This document shows, piece by piece, positions 31,736 to 45,225 of a stretch of DNA of 64,000 nucleotides (positions are counted from its first letter, which is position 1; every line of letters starts with the position of its first letter). The position numbers and the translations under genes are program-made. Under the pieces are notes generated by a model. The model was not told the DNA's origin. It saw nothing but the letters and a program-made list of their open reading frames with translations, and did not search any database. Source of the DNA: Adiantum capillus-veneris (lineage: Eukaryota; Streptophyta; Polypodiopsida; Polypodiales; Pteridaceae); assembly GCA_014529385.2 (NCBI GenBank), contig CM043951.1, positions 110,815,469 through 110,879,468 of the forward strand, read 5' to 3'.

Positions 31736-33756
31736 GGTGATATCTTCCTCACAAGCAATTTTGATTCTGTTTTCTTGACTGCAGAGGATGGACATGCTAT
31801 GAGTGATTGGATTATCGACTCAGGGGCATCTTTACATGTTTCTCCGCACAAAGAGTGGTTTACATCATATGTGGCTACTAAAGATTATGTCAGACTTGGC
31901 AATGAGCAGATTTGTGACATACTTGGAGTGGGAGATGTGCAGTTGAAGTTTCAGAATGGCTCTTCTTTATGGCTCAAGAATGTCACACATGTTCCAGCAA
32001 TCCGAAAGAGCTTGATTAATACAGGGAAGTTGGATGATGCAGGTTACGTGACAGTTTTTGGGAACAGCGCTTCGAAGATCTCCAAAGGTTCGATGACTGT
32101 AGCACATGGAAACAAGTCAAGAACTCTGTACATTTTACATGTTTCAGAGGTAAAAAACCATGTAATTAATGTGATTGAGCAGTCAAGTATGTCACTGTGG
32201 CATCGTAGGCTGGGACATATGTCAAAAAGAGGAATGCAAATACTTTCTCGTTATGGTTATTTGTATGGATTTTCATTTCAATATTTCAAGTTTTGTGAGT
32301 ATTGCGTTTATGGTAAGCAAACACAGGAATCGCACAGATCAAAGAGGAATCGTAGGGATGAACGGTTAGCTCTTGTGCACAGTGATCTATGCGGACCAAT
32401 GCCTAGTTTGTCACTAGGGGGAGCAGCGTACTTTTGTACATTCATAGATGACTATTCTCGCAAAGTATGGGTTTACTTCTTGAAGCACAAGGATGAGGTG
32501 CTCAAGGTCTTTAAGACATTCTTGCAACTTGTGGAGAATCAGAGTGGTCAGAAGCTGCGATGCTTAAGGATAGACAATGGTGGAGAGTACGTTTCCAAGG
32601 CTTTCCAAGACTTTTGTGAAGCAAAAGGAATAAAGCTGGAACTTACTGCACCATACAATCCTTCACAAAATGGAGTTGCAGAACGTATGAATAGGACCAT
32701 ACAAGAGAAGGTCAGAAGAATGTTGTCAAATGGTTGCCTGATGGATTTTGGGTGGAAGCAGTGGCTACAACAGTCCATTTGATCAACAGGTCTCCTAGTA
32801 GGGTTCTGGATAAGAGTGAAGTGGCCGAGATGCTATGGACAGGCAAGACACCTTCGTACAATCATCTCAGAGTCTTTGGTTGTGAAGCTTATAGCCATAT
32901 TTCTAAGGATTTGAGGAATAAGTTAGAGCCAAAGAGCTGGAAGTGTATATTTCTTGGCTACGGAGAATCGGGCAAGATGGGTTACCGACTTTGGGATTCT
33001 GAGTTCAGAAAAGTTATTCGTAGCAATGATGTGCATTTCAATGAATCCAAGTTTCATGCTAAGCTAGAGAAGACAGCGGAGATCAAAAGAGTTGTCTTTA
33101 GGGAAGATGGACCTAGTGCTAGCACATCAAGACAACATGGTCAGGCTCAGGAACAGCCTATAGTGGCTAGAGAGGCAGAATCAGTTGTGGTGAGACGTTT
33201 TGAGCGTGTCTCCAAACCACCTGATCGTTATGTCCCACCTCTAAATTATATCATGCTCACGGATTGCCGAGAACCATCTTGTTACAAAGAGGCATTACAA
33301 GTGGTTGACTCGAAAAAATGGCAGTTGGCCATGCAATCAGAGATGACGGCTCTGCATAAGAATCAAACGTGGGATTTGGTTCAATTGCCAGAGGGCAAGA
33401 AAGCTCTACCTTGTAAGTGGGTTTACAGGTATAAGCTTACTCCTCATGATGGACAGCCAAAATACAAAGCACGGTTGGTTGCTAAGGGTTTTAAGCAAGA
33501 ACACAAAATAGATTTTGATGAAGTCTTTTCACCAGTTGTTGTCAATATGACAACATTGAGAAGTGTACTTGCTTTGGTTGCCAAACATGATCTGCATTTA
33601 CATCAGATGGATGTGAAAACGGTATTTCTTCATGGAGATTTGCATGAGGAGGTTTATATGCAGCAGCCAGAAGGGTATGTTGAGAAAGGCAAAGAGAAAT
33701 TGGTATGTCGTTTGAAAAAGAGTCTCTATGGCTTGAAACAGGCACCAAGAGAATAG
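31736..33756 (+). pseudogene. C1 protease, integrase and first half of reverse transcriptase
   Basis: The protease active site is in WIIDSGASLHVSPHKEWF (about 31805). The integrase zinc-binding entry is LWHRRLGHMSKRGMQILSR (about 32195). The catalytic core has DLCGPMPSLSLGGAAYF, FIDDYSRKVWVYFLKHKDEV and RIDNGGEYVSKAFQDFC, then [20 protein letters not shown], giving the D,D,E residues. A frame change near 32740 leads to [31 protein letters not shown] and then reverse transcriptase ([56 protein letters not shown]). TAG at 33754 then interrupts the frame. Confidence 0.95.
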
Positions 33757-34822
33757 TACAAGAAGTTTCACCAATTTATGCTTTCTCAAGGATACAAGAG
33801 AAGTGAGGCAGATCATTGCCTGTATACTCGACAAGCTAAGGATGGTAGCTTGATAATCCTCATCTTGTATGTGGATGACATGTTACTTGCTGGTAGACAA
33901 ATGGAAGAAATTTCAGCTCTTAAGTCCAAAATGGCAAAGGTTTTTGACATGAAAAACATGGTTGAGGCAAATCATATACTGGGTATGCGTATCCAGAGAG
34001 ATAGGTCAAAAAAGATGCTTTACTTATCTCAGGAAGAGTATATTTACAAGGTGTTGCAACGTTTCCATATGGATAGGGGAAAGGCATTGATGACACCATT
34101 GTCGTCATATGTCAAGCAACCAAGATTTCCCACTGTCTGAGGTGGAAAAGGTTGAAATGGATACGGTGCCGTATGCATCTGCATGTGGGAGTTTGATGGA
34201 TGCAATGATTGTTACACGTCTGGATATCGCATTTGCAGTGGGAGTGGTTAGCAGATATATGTTAAATCCCGACAAGAAACATTGGGAGGCAGTGAAAGGT
34301 ATCATGAGATACTTAAAACATACAAAGAGTATGCGCATATGCTATGGTAGTCAGGATTTGAGTGTCAGAGGATACACTGACTCAGATTATGCAGGAAACT
34401 TGGATAAGAGGAGATCTACATCAAGCTATGTCTTTACATGGGATGGAGGTGCCATATCATGGCGATCTCAATTACAAGATTGTATTACGCAGTCTACTAC
34501 AGAAGCTGAGTATGTTGCAGCAAATGAGGCATGCAAAGACGCTATTTGGCTTGGTAGATTGGTAGCAGACTTGGGAATCAAAGTAGATATACTAGAGTTA
34601 TATTGTGATAGTCAAATTGCTATACAATTGGCAAAGAATCCAGTGTTCCATTCGAAGACTAAGCATATTGATGTGAAATATCACTTCAATAGGGAAGTAC
34701 TTGAAGACAAGCAGATACAACTGATGAAGATCCACACCAAGGACAATTCTGCTGATCTACTCACAAAGGGACTTCCAGGAGAGGGCTTTGTGCATTGTCA
34801 TGAGTTATTGGGCATTGGATAG
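33757..34822 (+). pseudogene. C1 reverse transcriptase second half and RNase H
   Basis: After the stop the same frame continues YKKFHQFMLSQGYKRSEADH and reaches the catalytic box LYVDDMLLAG (YVDD at 33868-33879). A frame change near 34110 leads to YASACGSLMDAMIVTRLDIA and HWEAVKGIMRYLKHTKSM. RNase H follows with GYTDSDYAGNLDKRRSTSSY, STTEAEYVAANEACKDAIWL, LYCDSQIAIQLAKNPVFHSK and KHIDVKYHFNREVLEDKQI. It ends LLTKGLPGEGFVHCHELLGI before TAG. All active-site acidic residues are visible; only the frame break spoils it. Confidence 0.95.
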
Positions 34823-34898
34823 TTGGCAGCTCTTTGTACATTTATGTTCATAGATTTACAGTTACTTAAAGTGCCACATTGGACTTTAAGTGGGAGGT

Positions 34899-35212
<314 letters not shown>

Positions 35213-36049
35213 ACCAGTGGATTAACCCAAGAGGAAAAGGGAAGAAAAAAGTAATAAGTGTGGTCACCTTAGAGAAGGCAGCAAAGCTGGAGGATACATT
35301 AGTAATGCCTATTGGGAAGAGGACCACACATGCAATGGGATGAGAAGTGTGAAGAAGTGTTTCAAGAGGTGAAAGAGGTGTTAGGGGGGTTGTCAGCCAT
35401 GCAGGCTCCTGATTGGGAGCAAGCGTTTTATGTAAATCCATCAGTAGGGATGATGCCATTGGAGCCATGCTATTGTAGAAGGGGAAGGCAGCCATTATAT
35501 GAGGCCAGTGTATTGTGCAAGACGAGTGAAGTTGGTAGCAGAAAGAAAAATCTCGGAAGTAGAGCTAGTGATGGCTAGTGTAATATTTGCCTGTCGATGA
35601 TTTCGTCATTATTTGCTACCACGACATTTTGTTTTCTTAACGAGTTACGCCTTTTTGCCACAGTTAATTAATGGCACTAACATGTCAAATGTGGTCAAGA
35701 AATGGGTAATTGAGCTGCAAGAGTTTGATTTCTCTTTTTTAGTGGAAGACAGTACAAGAGCTACCCTAGCTAATTTGTTGACTTACAAGGAGAATCCCCT
35801 TCTTGTTAAGGAAGAGGTGGTCCAACACCATTCCTGGTTTTTTCTTCACCTCCTGGCCGATTTGCCACAGATCATCAATGCACATGTGTTGTTCTTTGAT
35901 GGCTCATACAGAAAAAGCCATGATGCGGCTTTAGGGGGTATAGCACTTTATGATCTAGAGGGGAAGCTAGTATACAAGAGAGGGTTCAAATTGGATGTTC
36001 ATAGTAACAATGAGGCTAAATATGCTACTTTGGAAGCCGGATTACACAT
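35213..36049 (+). pseudogene. G2 RNase H region
   Basis: After the second ACCAG, G2 resumes. One frame reads HMQWDEKCEEVFQEVKEVLG and MQAPDWEQAFYVNPSV, the start of the gypsy RNase H that follows reverse transcriptase. After frame changes, KWVIELQEFDFSFLVEDSTR and ATLANLLTYKENPLLVKEE follow. The second RNase H-type fold begins at about 35890 with VLFFDGSYRKSHDAALGGIA and SNNEAKYATLEAGLHICLK. The corresponding G3 text reads NNEAEY, so the catalytic Glu is kept but the next acidic residue has become Lys. A stop after ECRA precedes the next frame. Reverse transcriptase proper is missing. Confidence 0.85.
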
Positions 36050-37429
36050 TTGTTTAAAGATGGGATTAGAATGTCGAGCATAAAAGGTGATGCCTTGCTA
36101 GTTGTGAAGCAAGTGTTGGGTATATGGAAGAGCAAGAACACCTCATTGAAGGAAATGTGTTTTAGAATTAAAGGTCTGTTAAAAAAGTTTGAAGCATGGA
36201 GCATCAGACACATTGAACGTGCTCTAAATGGAGAGGCACATGAAGTAGCTCAAATCATGATTGGGGAGCTATTTGTGTTAAGGACCAATTTACCTCTTTA
36301 TCATGGCCGGAAAAGTTTGGCTCAAGAAGAGGAGTTTTTGCTAACAGGAATCATTATGAAGGACATTCAGAAGTCTAAGAAGTATGGTTTTGTGCGTGGA
36401 GCATCCAAGTACAAATTGATTGGTGATGTCTTGTACATGAAAGGGGCTGATCTCATGTTGAGACGTGTACCTTGGCGGGAGGAGCTTTATAGAGTGTTGG
36501 AAGAGAACCATGCAGGTGCATGTGGTGGACATTTTGCTCTGAAGATCACCTTGCATAAGATCTTGCAAGAGGGGTATGTATGGACTAGTTTGCACAAGGA
36601 TGTTCACCATTGGTGTAGATCTTGCAATAGATGTCAAGCATTTGGGAAGAGAGTGTTGAAGCCAGAGCTACGAAAAACTATTATGGCATTTGATGTGTTT
36701 GAAAGTGGGGGATTGATGCAAGAGGCCCGTTACCTATCACAAGCAGGGGCAAAAGCTATATTTTGATTGCAGTGGAGCATCTCTCTAGATGAGCAGAGGC
36801 TACATCAGTACATTGCAAAGGATGTGGCAAAATTTGTGTACGATGCAATATGTTGCAAGTTTGGGGTGCCACTGGAGCTACTTTCGGATAAAGGGCAAGG
36901 ATTTAGAGCTAAACTATTAGAATTTTTATGGACGAAGATGAAGATTAGGCACCAATATATAGCTGCTTACTATCCACAATGTAATGGTTTAAATGAAAAA
37001 TTCAATGGTGAATTGGTACAAATTCTTTCGAAAGTGACAGAGCACCAAGGAAAGAATTGGGATTTGGAATTGCCTAGTGTATTATGGGCTTACCATACTT
37101 CAGTGAAGACAGGTTTAGGGTTTACTCCATTTCATTTGGTATATGGAAAGGAAGCACTACTGCCTGTGGAAGTAGAGTTGCATGCGGTCAAGATGTTCGA
37201 GAAGTTGCTTGGGCAGTCCAGTGATGCATTCAAAGAGAGGCTCTTACAATTACAAGAGGTTCAGCTGGATAGGATGAGCGCATTGGAACATTGTGGACAG
37301 ATGCAAGACAAGGCTTTAGCAAAGATAAATCAAAATTTCAAAAGTAAGGGTATCAAGAAACATGACTTGGTTTTGCGATACAATAGTAAGCTGAACAAGA
37401 CATTCCAAAAGAAGTTTCAAATTAAGTGA
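36050..37429 (+). pseudogene. G2 second RNase H end, H2C2 zinc domain and integrase core
   Basis: The frame reads IKGDALLVVKQVLGIWKSKN and FEAWSIRHIERALNGEAHEV (end of the added RNase H). Next come FALKITLHKILQEGYVWTSL and HHWCRSCNRCQAFGKRVLKP (H2C2 integrase zinc domain). TGA at 36764 interrupts it. The same frame then gives KFVYDAICCKFGVPLELLSD, IAAYYPQCNGLNEKFNGELV (with the catalytic Glu position) and LVYGKEALLPVEVELHAVKM. The first catalytic Asp block is damaged: where G3 has MDYLSRWAEA, this copy reads LDEQRLHQ. It ends TGA at 37427. Confidence 0.9.
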
Positions 37430-37694
37430 GAAGGCCCTTTCAAGGTAGTGGAGTGTTTTTCGAATGGTACATATAAGCTGGCTAACCTGGATGGGATTTT
37501 ACATAAGTCAAGGGTAAATGGGTTGCTTCTAAAATTATATCATGCTAGATTAATGATGGTGGAGCAAGACGAGTTGTCTGCAGAACAAGTAATGTCTGTG
37601 AGGGATGAGGAGACGTATGACGCGGCGAGTCTCATGTCTCTTTTTGTTGCTGCTGACCATGAATGATCTAGCAAGCTAGGGGATGGGCAAATTA
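37430..37694 (+). pseudogene. G2 integrase C-terminus and polypurine tract
   Basis: The same frame continues FKVVECFSNGTYKLANLDGI and VNGLLLKLYHARLMMVEQDE, the C-terminal integrase domain, to the stop after AADHE (TGA about 37664). GCTAGGGGATGGGCAAATTA is the polypurine tract just before the right LTR at 37695. Confidence 0.85.
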
Positions 37695-38946
<1,252 letters not shown>

Positions 38947-38950
38947 GTGT

Positions 38951-39098
38951 GTGCTTGTAAATTCCGAGGGGATCACTTGTCTTTGAGTTATGGTTTTGTT
39001 GGGGTTCTTTTGATGCCATGTGTGGTTCTGATCTTGTGTCGAGCGCTATTGGGAGACATTGCTATAGTGGTGCCCCTTGTTTTGTTTTCCCAACAACA
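38951..39098 (+). repeat. E-B 5' LTR, second part
   Basis: GTGCTTGTAAATTCCGAGGG continues the E-B LTR interrupted at 15714, as shown by the uninterrupted copy at 40826-40974. It ends CAACAACA. Confidence 0.8.
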
Positions 39099-40440
39099 GT
39101 GTTTTGGTACCCCCTACCGAGGAGTGCTTCAAGTTACCTTTAGCCTTGATGGTGTATACATAAAATTGCATACATGATTAAGATTAGTGATGCATTGATT
39201 AGGATGAATGATGCGATGAAATAGTTGAAGCTCAGCAAGCTAGAAGAGTTGGACATGCATTACATGAGGTTTTGATCTCTCAAACAAGAGTTGTAGGTGC
39301 TTGAAGACATGATTCTGGATGCAAAAAAGGGAGAGATTCTTGGTCATTGGCACTCTTCCAACATTCTTGGGCATTGAGGTTGCCTGCACAAACTTGTTGG
39401 GTGTAAGGAACCTAGTGGATTTCTTGAAGCAAGAAAGATGGCTTGAGTATGTAAAGCAGTCTAGTGCTTCTTGTGTGCTACATATGAGAACTCCTCTGAC
39501 AATAATTGTAGCATTGGTGTTGAGCTTAAGCTAGAGATTAAGCCAGCTGCATATGATGAGGTTTGGTCTCTTGATGGTACAAACCTTAATGAGGAGTTAT
39601 ATGAAAGCAATATCATGAAAGAGAAAACCTTGGAGTGCATGTATGACAAAGAGGAAAATGTATGGTTCCATGTATGGATGGTCATAAAGATGAGGCCTTA
39701 TCTAGCTCTATGTGTTTGGATTATGGGCCTATGGATGCTCTTACTTGTGATACAAATGGCATGCATGTTGACATTATGGGTGATTTTGTTTCTCCTCCAT
39801 CTTATGAGTTGATATGGTGTTTAGATGAGTTGTGGGCATGTGGACCCATTTGGGATGCTGAGATTGGTGTTGGTGACATTGGTTGGGATTCTTGTTTGCC
39901 TACTAGTTATGCTCTTGATTGCGGTCAAGAGATGGCATGTAGTGAAAGCAATGCTTATGAGACCTATGGGGAGGATGATAGTAGTGTTGATTGGGGCTAT
40001 GATGATCCCCAAGTGGAGTTGGATGAGACTCATATGCAATTCCTTGTATGCCATGCAATGTCATGGTTACAAAATTAGAGAAATCTCAAATGCACATGTC
40101 TTTTGAAGATGTCTATGACTTAGAAAGTTGGGACAACCATATTGATCATGATAACAAAGAAGACATTTCTTGTCTTGGCATGGATGATATGTACATGTAT
40201 TTGAGCGATGGGAATGGTGATGTGTGATCTTCTTCTCGGAATGACATGAATAGTTGGAGCTTGACAATGCTAAGGAATTGGCCTTGGAACATAGAGGATG
40301 CCCATATGTGTGCATAATGGATGCAAGGAACTGCACTTTTATATTTGAACGTGGTAAGGGTATATGGTGTTTATACCTTGTACATGATGTATCTTTGTAC
40401 ATAAGCTTGTGCATAGTCTATTGCTGAGCATGAATGCACT
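39099..40440 (+). other. E-B internal region, no recognisable pol
   Basis: It begins GTGTTTTGGTACCCCCTACC, similar to the post-LTR sequence of G2. The longest frame (39662-40078, 138 codons) gives an acidic, Cys/Trp-containing product (SSMCLDYGPMDALTCD, GDIGWDSCLPTSYALDCGQE) that I do not recognise. Overlapping frames are shifted, so the source frame is broken. The acidic character and place recall the extension in E-A, without clear sequence identity. It ends TGAGCATGAATGCAC, the remnant of the pol end. Confidence 0.5.
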
Positions 40441-40974
40441 ATGGGCATGGCAGGTTGCTGTTTGTGCCAATTTCTCACATAGAGGTGTAAAGATTTGAAA
40501 TTTTTGGTCTTCAAAACTTTTGTTTTAGAAAATTCAAAAGAATTTTTGAGGCTTAAGAGCATCCATTTTGGAGTCGTGGTTTGGGAGATACAGTCTATTT
40601 CCGGCAGGATATAGGATAATGGTAGCGTGCACACAATTTGGTGTATGGTAGGTTGTGGAAGCTCTCTTGTTTGGTGGCGTGTCTACACTTAAATATTTTG
40701 ATTTTGAAGAGTTATTTGGTGAAGGTGGAAGCTCTATTCCTCAAGTGCATTGGTTGGTGTGTGTTGTAAATCCATGCTAGGGCAGGTGCTTCCTAGTTTC
40801 CATGGTGGTCTTTTGGGTGGGCATGTGCTTGTAAATTCCTAGGGGATCACTTGTGTTTGAGTTGTGATTTTGTTCGGTTTCTTTGATGCCATGTGTGGTG
40901 ATGATCTCTTGTCTCAAGTGCTATTGGGAGACATTGCTATAGAGGTGCCCCTTGTTCTTGTTTTTTGAACAACA
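40441..40974 (+). repeat. E-B 3' LTR, left part deleted
   Basis: It aligns with 15338-15714 plus 38951-39098. It starts about 345 bp into the LTR, so the polypurine tract and LTR start have been lost. It ends GAACAACA. Confidence 0.75.
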
Positions 40975-41160
40975 TTTATGTAGGTTGTATTGCAACTGCA
41001 AGTTATCACCTTCTTGATCTTCAATACCAAATAGGTCTTCATCGATTATAGTCCCAAGAACCTGCCTTGATTTGACACTCACTGGCACATGATGCATGTC
41101 ATACACCTTTGCTTGGGGTGACCGAATGGTTATACCATTGGACATGTTGCTGAGCAAAAA
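40975..41160 (-). other. Minus-strand open frame of unknown origin
   Basis: The minus strand reads SNMSNGITIRSPQAKVYDMH, then HVPVSVKSRQVLGTIIDEDL and FGIEDQEGDNLQLQYNLHK, open for about 78 codons. Its varied composition looks more like protein than repeat sequence. It does not match a family I recognise. It could be an exon remnant or part of the linker of an old retroelement. Confidence 0.25.
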
Positions 41161-41751
41161 ACTTGAGAAGAGTGTCTTTGTAGCCCATTGTGGATATGTT
41201 AAATGCTAGCAAAAAACGTACAAGGCCACCAAACCAATTGTATGCAAAACTGCCAATTTTTGCAACTTTTATGTTCTCAATTACCTTAGCTAAAATTGCA
41301 TATGTGTTTACTGCTCACGCCACCAAAACAGGGGAGCTGCAGTCCTGCGTTTCGATATGCAATGATTTGTCGGTCACCGTCTGCACCTTGCTTATCTACT
41401 AGGAGCATCGAGTAGAGGATGTGAACAAGTTGGTGTGAATACCTGCTTGGGTAAGGCCTCAAGATCAAATTAGGTGGTCCATTTAAAAAGCAATGTGAAG
41501 GCGAATATCTGTAGCGAAGAAACCAGTAATGGCGGCGATGGCGTGGATGACCAATTTGCTCGCAGCGGGCTAAGGCCACCAAACTAGGAGATGTTGTGGT
41601 ATCGAGAGACGCTCCTCAGGCCAAGGCGATTTCGCTGCTGCCGATTACAGGCAAAGACTTGCATATCGATCTGCTCCCATCTTCTCTGCATAAGTGGCCG
41701 CTCTTGCGTGCTGACTTGAGACCAAGAACCAAAGCTCTAATACCATCTGAT

Positions 41752-41817
41752 AGGTTGCAGGTCTATGGAGGATGCAGTCGAGGGGTTGCCATGGCTAGCG
41801 TGCAGCAGAAAGAATTG

Positions 41818-41902
<85 letters not shown>

Positions 41903-42070
41903 ATGACTTTTTTTTAATTGATTGCTTGTTAAAAAAAGCATGACCTTACATATAAAGACAAAAGAATTTCCATGCAAACTTTACTCTAACTGATGGTCTA
42001 TAGCTGCATGTCTTGAGACTTGTTCTCACGGGCTTAGACATTAGCTGAATCCGGGCTTGCATACCCAACA
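41752..42070 (-). repeat. Copia-type LTR (minus strand) with adjoining primer site
   Basis: On the minus strand the segment starts TGTTGGGTATGCAAGCCCGG at 42070 and ends CTGCAACCTATCA near 41754. Two bases later comes TGGTATTAGAGCT, an initiator-Met-tRNA primer site with one change. It is therefore the 5' LTR of a minus-strand copia element whose internal part should continue left of 41738; nothing recognisable is found there. The LTR contains a long GA tract (41820-41900). Confidence 0.65.
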
Positions 42071-42240
42071 GTCCTTGTGGTCTCATTTGCCCGTATTGAG
42101 CATTTTTGTCATACTTTTGTGGGTAATAATACTTGTTTGTCTCATGGTTTGTCCACTTGCCCTCGATAGTGCACCATTTGGGTGCGTCATTGGTCCCATG
42201 GGTCGTCCTTGTGGTGGACCTTGTTCTAGCCCTCTCACCG
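42071..42240 (-). pseudogene. Gypsy gag-like fragment
   Basis: The minus strand reads GLEQGPPQGRPMGP in one frame, and TIEGKWTNHETNKYYYPQKY in another. The first resembles the gag-like text at 1935 (ALGQGPIQGQPM) in the same orientation. It directly abuts copia reverse-transcriptase sequence on its right, with a 90-bp duplication at the joint. Confidence 0.4.
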
Positions 42241-42400
42241 GCGAGTAATCAACAAATCATCGACATAAAGAACAATGATGAGAAGTACATCACCCTCATA
42301 AAGAACGACCTTGTTCTAGCCCTCTCAATGGCAAGTAATCATCAACATAAAGAACGACAATGAGAAGTACGTCACCCTCATGCTTTACATACAAAGTGCT
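42221..42400. repeat. 90-bp tandem duplication over a copia YVDD box
   Basis: TTGTTCTAGCCCTCTCA begins at 42221 and again at 42311. Each unit carries the complement of the polymerase catalytic box region (minus-strand LYVDD), so the box occurs twice. Units differ by several substitutions and small gaps. Confidence 0.8.
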
Positions 42401-43760
42401 TCCTATTGGACTGTTATGAAAGCCTCGTTTACCCAAACGAGTGTTAGCTTTCTCATACCAAGCACATGGAGACTGGTTCAACCCATACAAAGCTTTCTTA
42501 AATTTGCACACTTTATCTTCCTATCCTTTCTTGACAAATCCACGAGGCTGCATTACATAAACTTCCTCAAATATGTCACCATTCAAGATAGCAGTAACAA
42601 TGTCTAATTGATGTACATCCCATCCAAAATAAGCTACCAATGCACATAGAAAATGCATAGTAATTGGGAGCAAAACTCTCTTCATAATCTATGCCTTTTT
42701 GTTGCACATAACCTTTTGTAACAAGTTGAGCCTTATAGCGGTCAATCCTCACCATCTGGCTTACATTTCAACTTGTAAATTCACTTTGTACCAATGGCCT
42801 TTTTACCGGGAGGCAAATAACATAAAGTCCATGTGTAATTTCTACGTCATATTCTGGCAACCATCCAATTTTCAACAAAAATAATCTTCATCAAAAGACA
42901 GAGGTTTCTCTACATCACATAAACTTGAAATAGCCAAAGCATAACAATCTGATGCATAAGATGCATGGAAAGAACTTGAACGAGTACGACTAGACATAGG
43001 TGCATCCAATTTTACTATCCTGCAAAGTATGCACCAGCCATTTTGGCATACCTTTAGCTTGCTCATTCTCAACCCTTTCCACATCCAGTACCATCATGTA
43101 CATCTGCATCAGAAATTGGCCGATTTGTAATATTTTAAGAAACCCCCATAGGGTGTACATTTGTCTCATTCAAATCTACATTCAAGTTTCCACCATTCAA
43201 AAGAGGCAACAAACTATCATAAATGTCATGTGAGCTTACATTACTGTCTCTAGTACATGAAATCAAAGGCTGGACAAATTTTTCCACAAACACAACTTCT
43301 TGTGAACACAACTTCCACAAACCTTTGCTTTCAGTACTGTAACAAAGAAAAAAAGCATTTGTCATCCTTATTATCCAATTTTTTGTGTTGCATTTGTGGC
43401 ACCAAAGCATAAGCTAAACAACCAAAAACGTGCATGTGACCAATAGAGGGCTTCTTATCATTCCATGCTTCATAAAGAGTCATAGACTTAAAAACTTTCA
43501 TAGGACACTTGTTGAGTACATAAGTAGCACACATGATGGCCTCAAGCCAAAACGAATGTGGTAAAGCTTGACTCTTGACAATATATCGTGCCATCTCAGT
43601 AAGAAACATGTTTACCCTATATGGCACTCTACATTGGTGTTTTAACCCACGATTAGCCAAAAATGCATTGAACTCATGAGACATGTACTCCCCCCCTTGA
43701 TTTGAACTGAGGGTGCCACACATTTTCAGCCATAGCTTAAGCACATAAACACTTCGGACT
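42241..43760 (-). pseudogene. Ty1/copia integrase and reverse transcriptase remnant (minus strand)
   Basis: In minus-strand order, integrase comes first at 43744-43331: SSNQGGEYMSHEFNAFLANR, LPHSFWLEAIMCATYVLNKC and HMHVFGCLAYALVPQMQHKK. A degraded linker follows. Reverse transcriptase lies at about 42760-42250: YKAQLVTKGYVQQKGIDYEE, VCKFKKALYGLNQSPCAWYE and LLIVVLYVDD. Frames change several times and stops are common. The order is the normal copia order, so this is the middle of an old element; its ends were not identified. Confidence 0.85.
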
Positions 43761-45225
43761 TAGCTTTGAGTGGATAGGGTTAATGGGCCAATAAAAAATC
43801 GGGTCCCTGTAAAGGGACCCGCAGTGCCCCCAAGTTTATAATGGTTTTGAACCAATAATGGGACAATAAGAGTTTAGTGGTGGAGTGGATACCTCAGGTG
43901 ACAGTTAAATCTTGACCATTAGATTTAAGCTCCAACCTTGCTGGCGACATTGGCTCTCTATTCACCCAAGTGTGGCTCCATTCACAAGACCATTTTTGTT
44001 ATACACAAAAAATTCATTGTTGTACTGTGTCTTGTGTGCATCTTGGATCAAAGCATCACTTTTACTATGTGTGTGCCTTGTAGCACTCTTTCAATTGAGC
44101 TTCTCAAAGTGAAAATCTGTGAACCAAGCACTTCGGAATTTATTCTTCTTCTTAGGCAGCCTTAACTTGGCCCTTTTACCATATATACATGCATGCTTGG
44201 AGTAATTGGATCATGCGAAGATGCTAGGGTAAGGGCTATGGGCCCAAGGGGTAGGGCGATTTTTGGGAAGAAGGTGTCGAATGTCCTGTCAAAGTTTTCT
44301 GTTGTTCCGTTCCCTCCTCCCCATTTTTGGTAGCGGGAGAGGCCACTCTCCCAGCTCCCTCTTGTGCACAAATGGCGGTCTATTATTCTTTGGTCCTCCG
44401 GCATGGTTGATGGCCTGTGGTAGGGGCCGCCTCCCATTGTGTCACCAAGGGCTTTAGTGTGGCAGGATGGGCTCCCCTTTAGTCCTATTTGCCGATGCTG
44501 CTTCTCTTCTGGCGACATTGGCTCCAACAATGGTGCATGGCTCGTTGCAACAGCCTGTCTTGTTGTGCGCCAAAGTTGGTGGACGTGAAAGTTTTGCGAG
44601 GTGCGGGAGATGTTGGGCTCCCCCCTTATTCGGCCCTAGCTTGGTATATTTCCTGGGACAAAATTGTTTCCTCTTTAGCTTGTTGATGTACTCTAAATGG
44701 GTTGGGTCAATATCTACTAACATAATATGGCGGAAGGGCTCCCCTTTACACGTGTCGCAATCTGTGACCTGAAGGCTAAAGTCCAAAAAGAAAAAAAAGC
44801 CCAGTTGCACGCGATAAAGAGGGAGAGAGGGGGAGAGAGAGAGGTCGCCGAAGGCGGCCGGCCGTACTAGTATGGAACCTTTTTGTTGCCTCCCTGGCTC
44901 ATGTTGAGCAAGGAGTAGGTTTGTGGGCCTAAATGGTTGTTTTCTTAATTTACTTCTACTCTCTCTATTGGAGAGAATTTTGCCCCCAAAAAAACAAGTG
45001 ATAAAATCACAAGGCTTTCTATTGGTAAAATACATCTACACCAAATCAAGTACAAATTTTTGTTGTGTTTAACTATGCGACCGAACTTCCAAAATAAAAG
45101 AGTATCATAAACATAATCTCTTCATATCTTCATATAGAGTAACGTTTGACAAAATATAAAATAAACGAGAGGGAAAGTGAGATGTGCTGAGTTCTCGTGT
45201 GAGAGAGAGAGAGAGAGAGAGATTT
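43761..45225. other. Intergenic DNA, nothing recognised
   Basis: Frames of up to 193 codons exist at 44454-45035 on the minus strand and up to 101 codons on the plus strand, but they overlap and show no domain. A 9-bp perfect hairpin CGGGTCCCT-GTAA-AGGGACCCG lies at 43800-43821. A short GA tract ends at 45220. Confidence 0.5.

Noticed and set aside
41596-41943. Frame ending in an Arg-Glu repeat
   Set aside because: It spans the copia LTR/primer site and the GA microsatellite.
43800-43821. Perfect 9-bp hairpin as a terminator
   Set aside because: Intrinsic terminators are not expected in a plant nuclear genome, there is no T run, and the hairpin is short.
44454-45035. 193-codon minus-strand frame
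   Set aside because: No domain, and conflicting frames of similar quality on the other strand; the downstream text is not protein-like.
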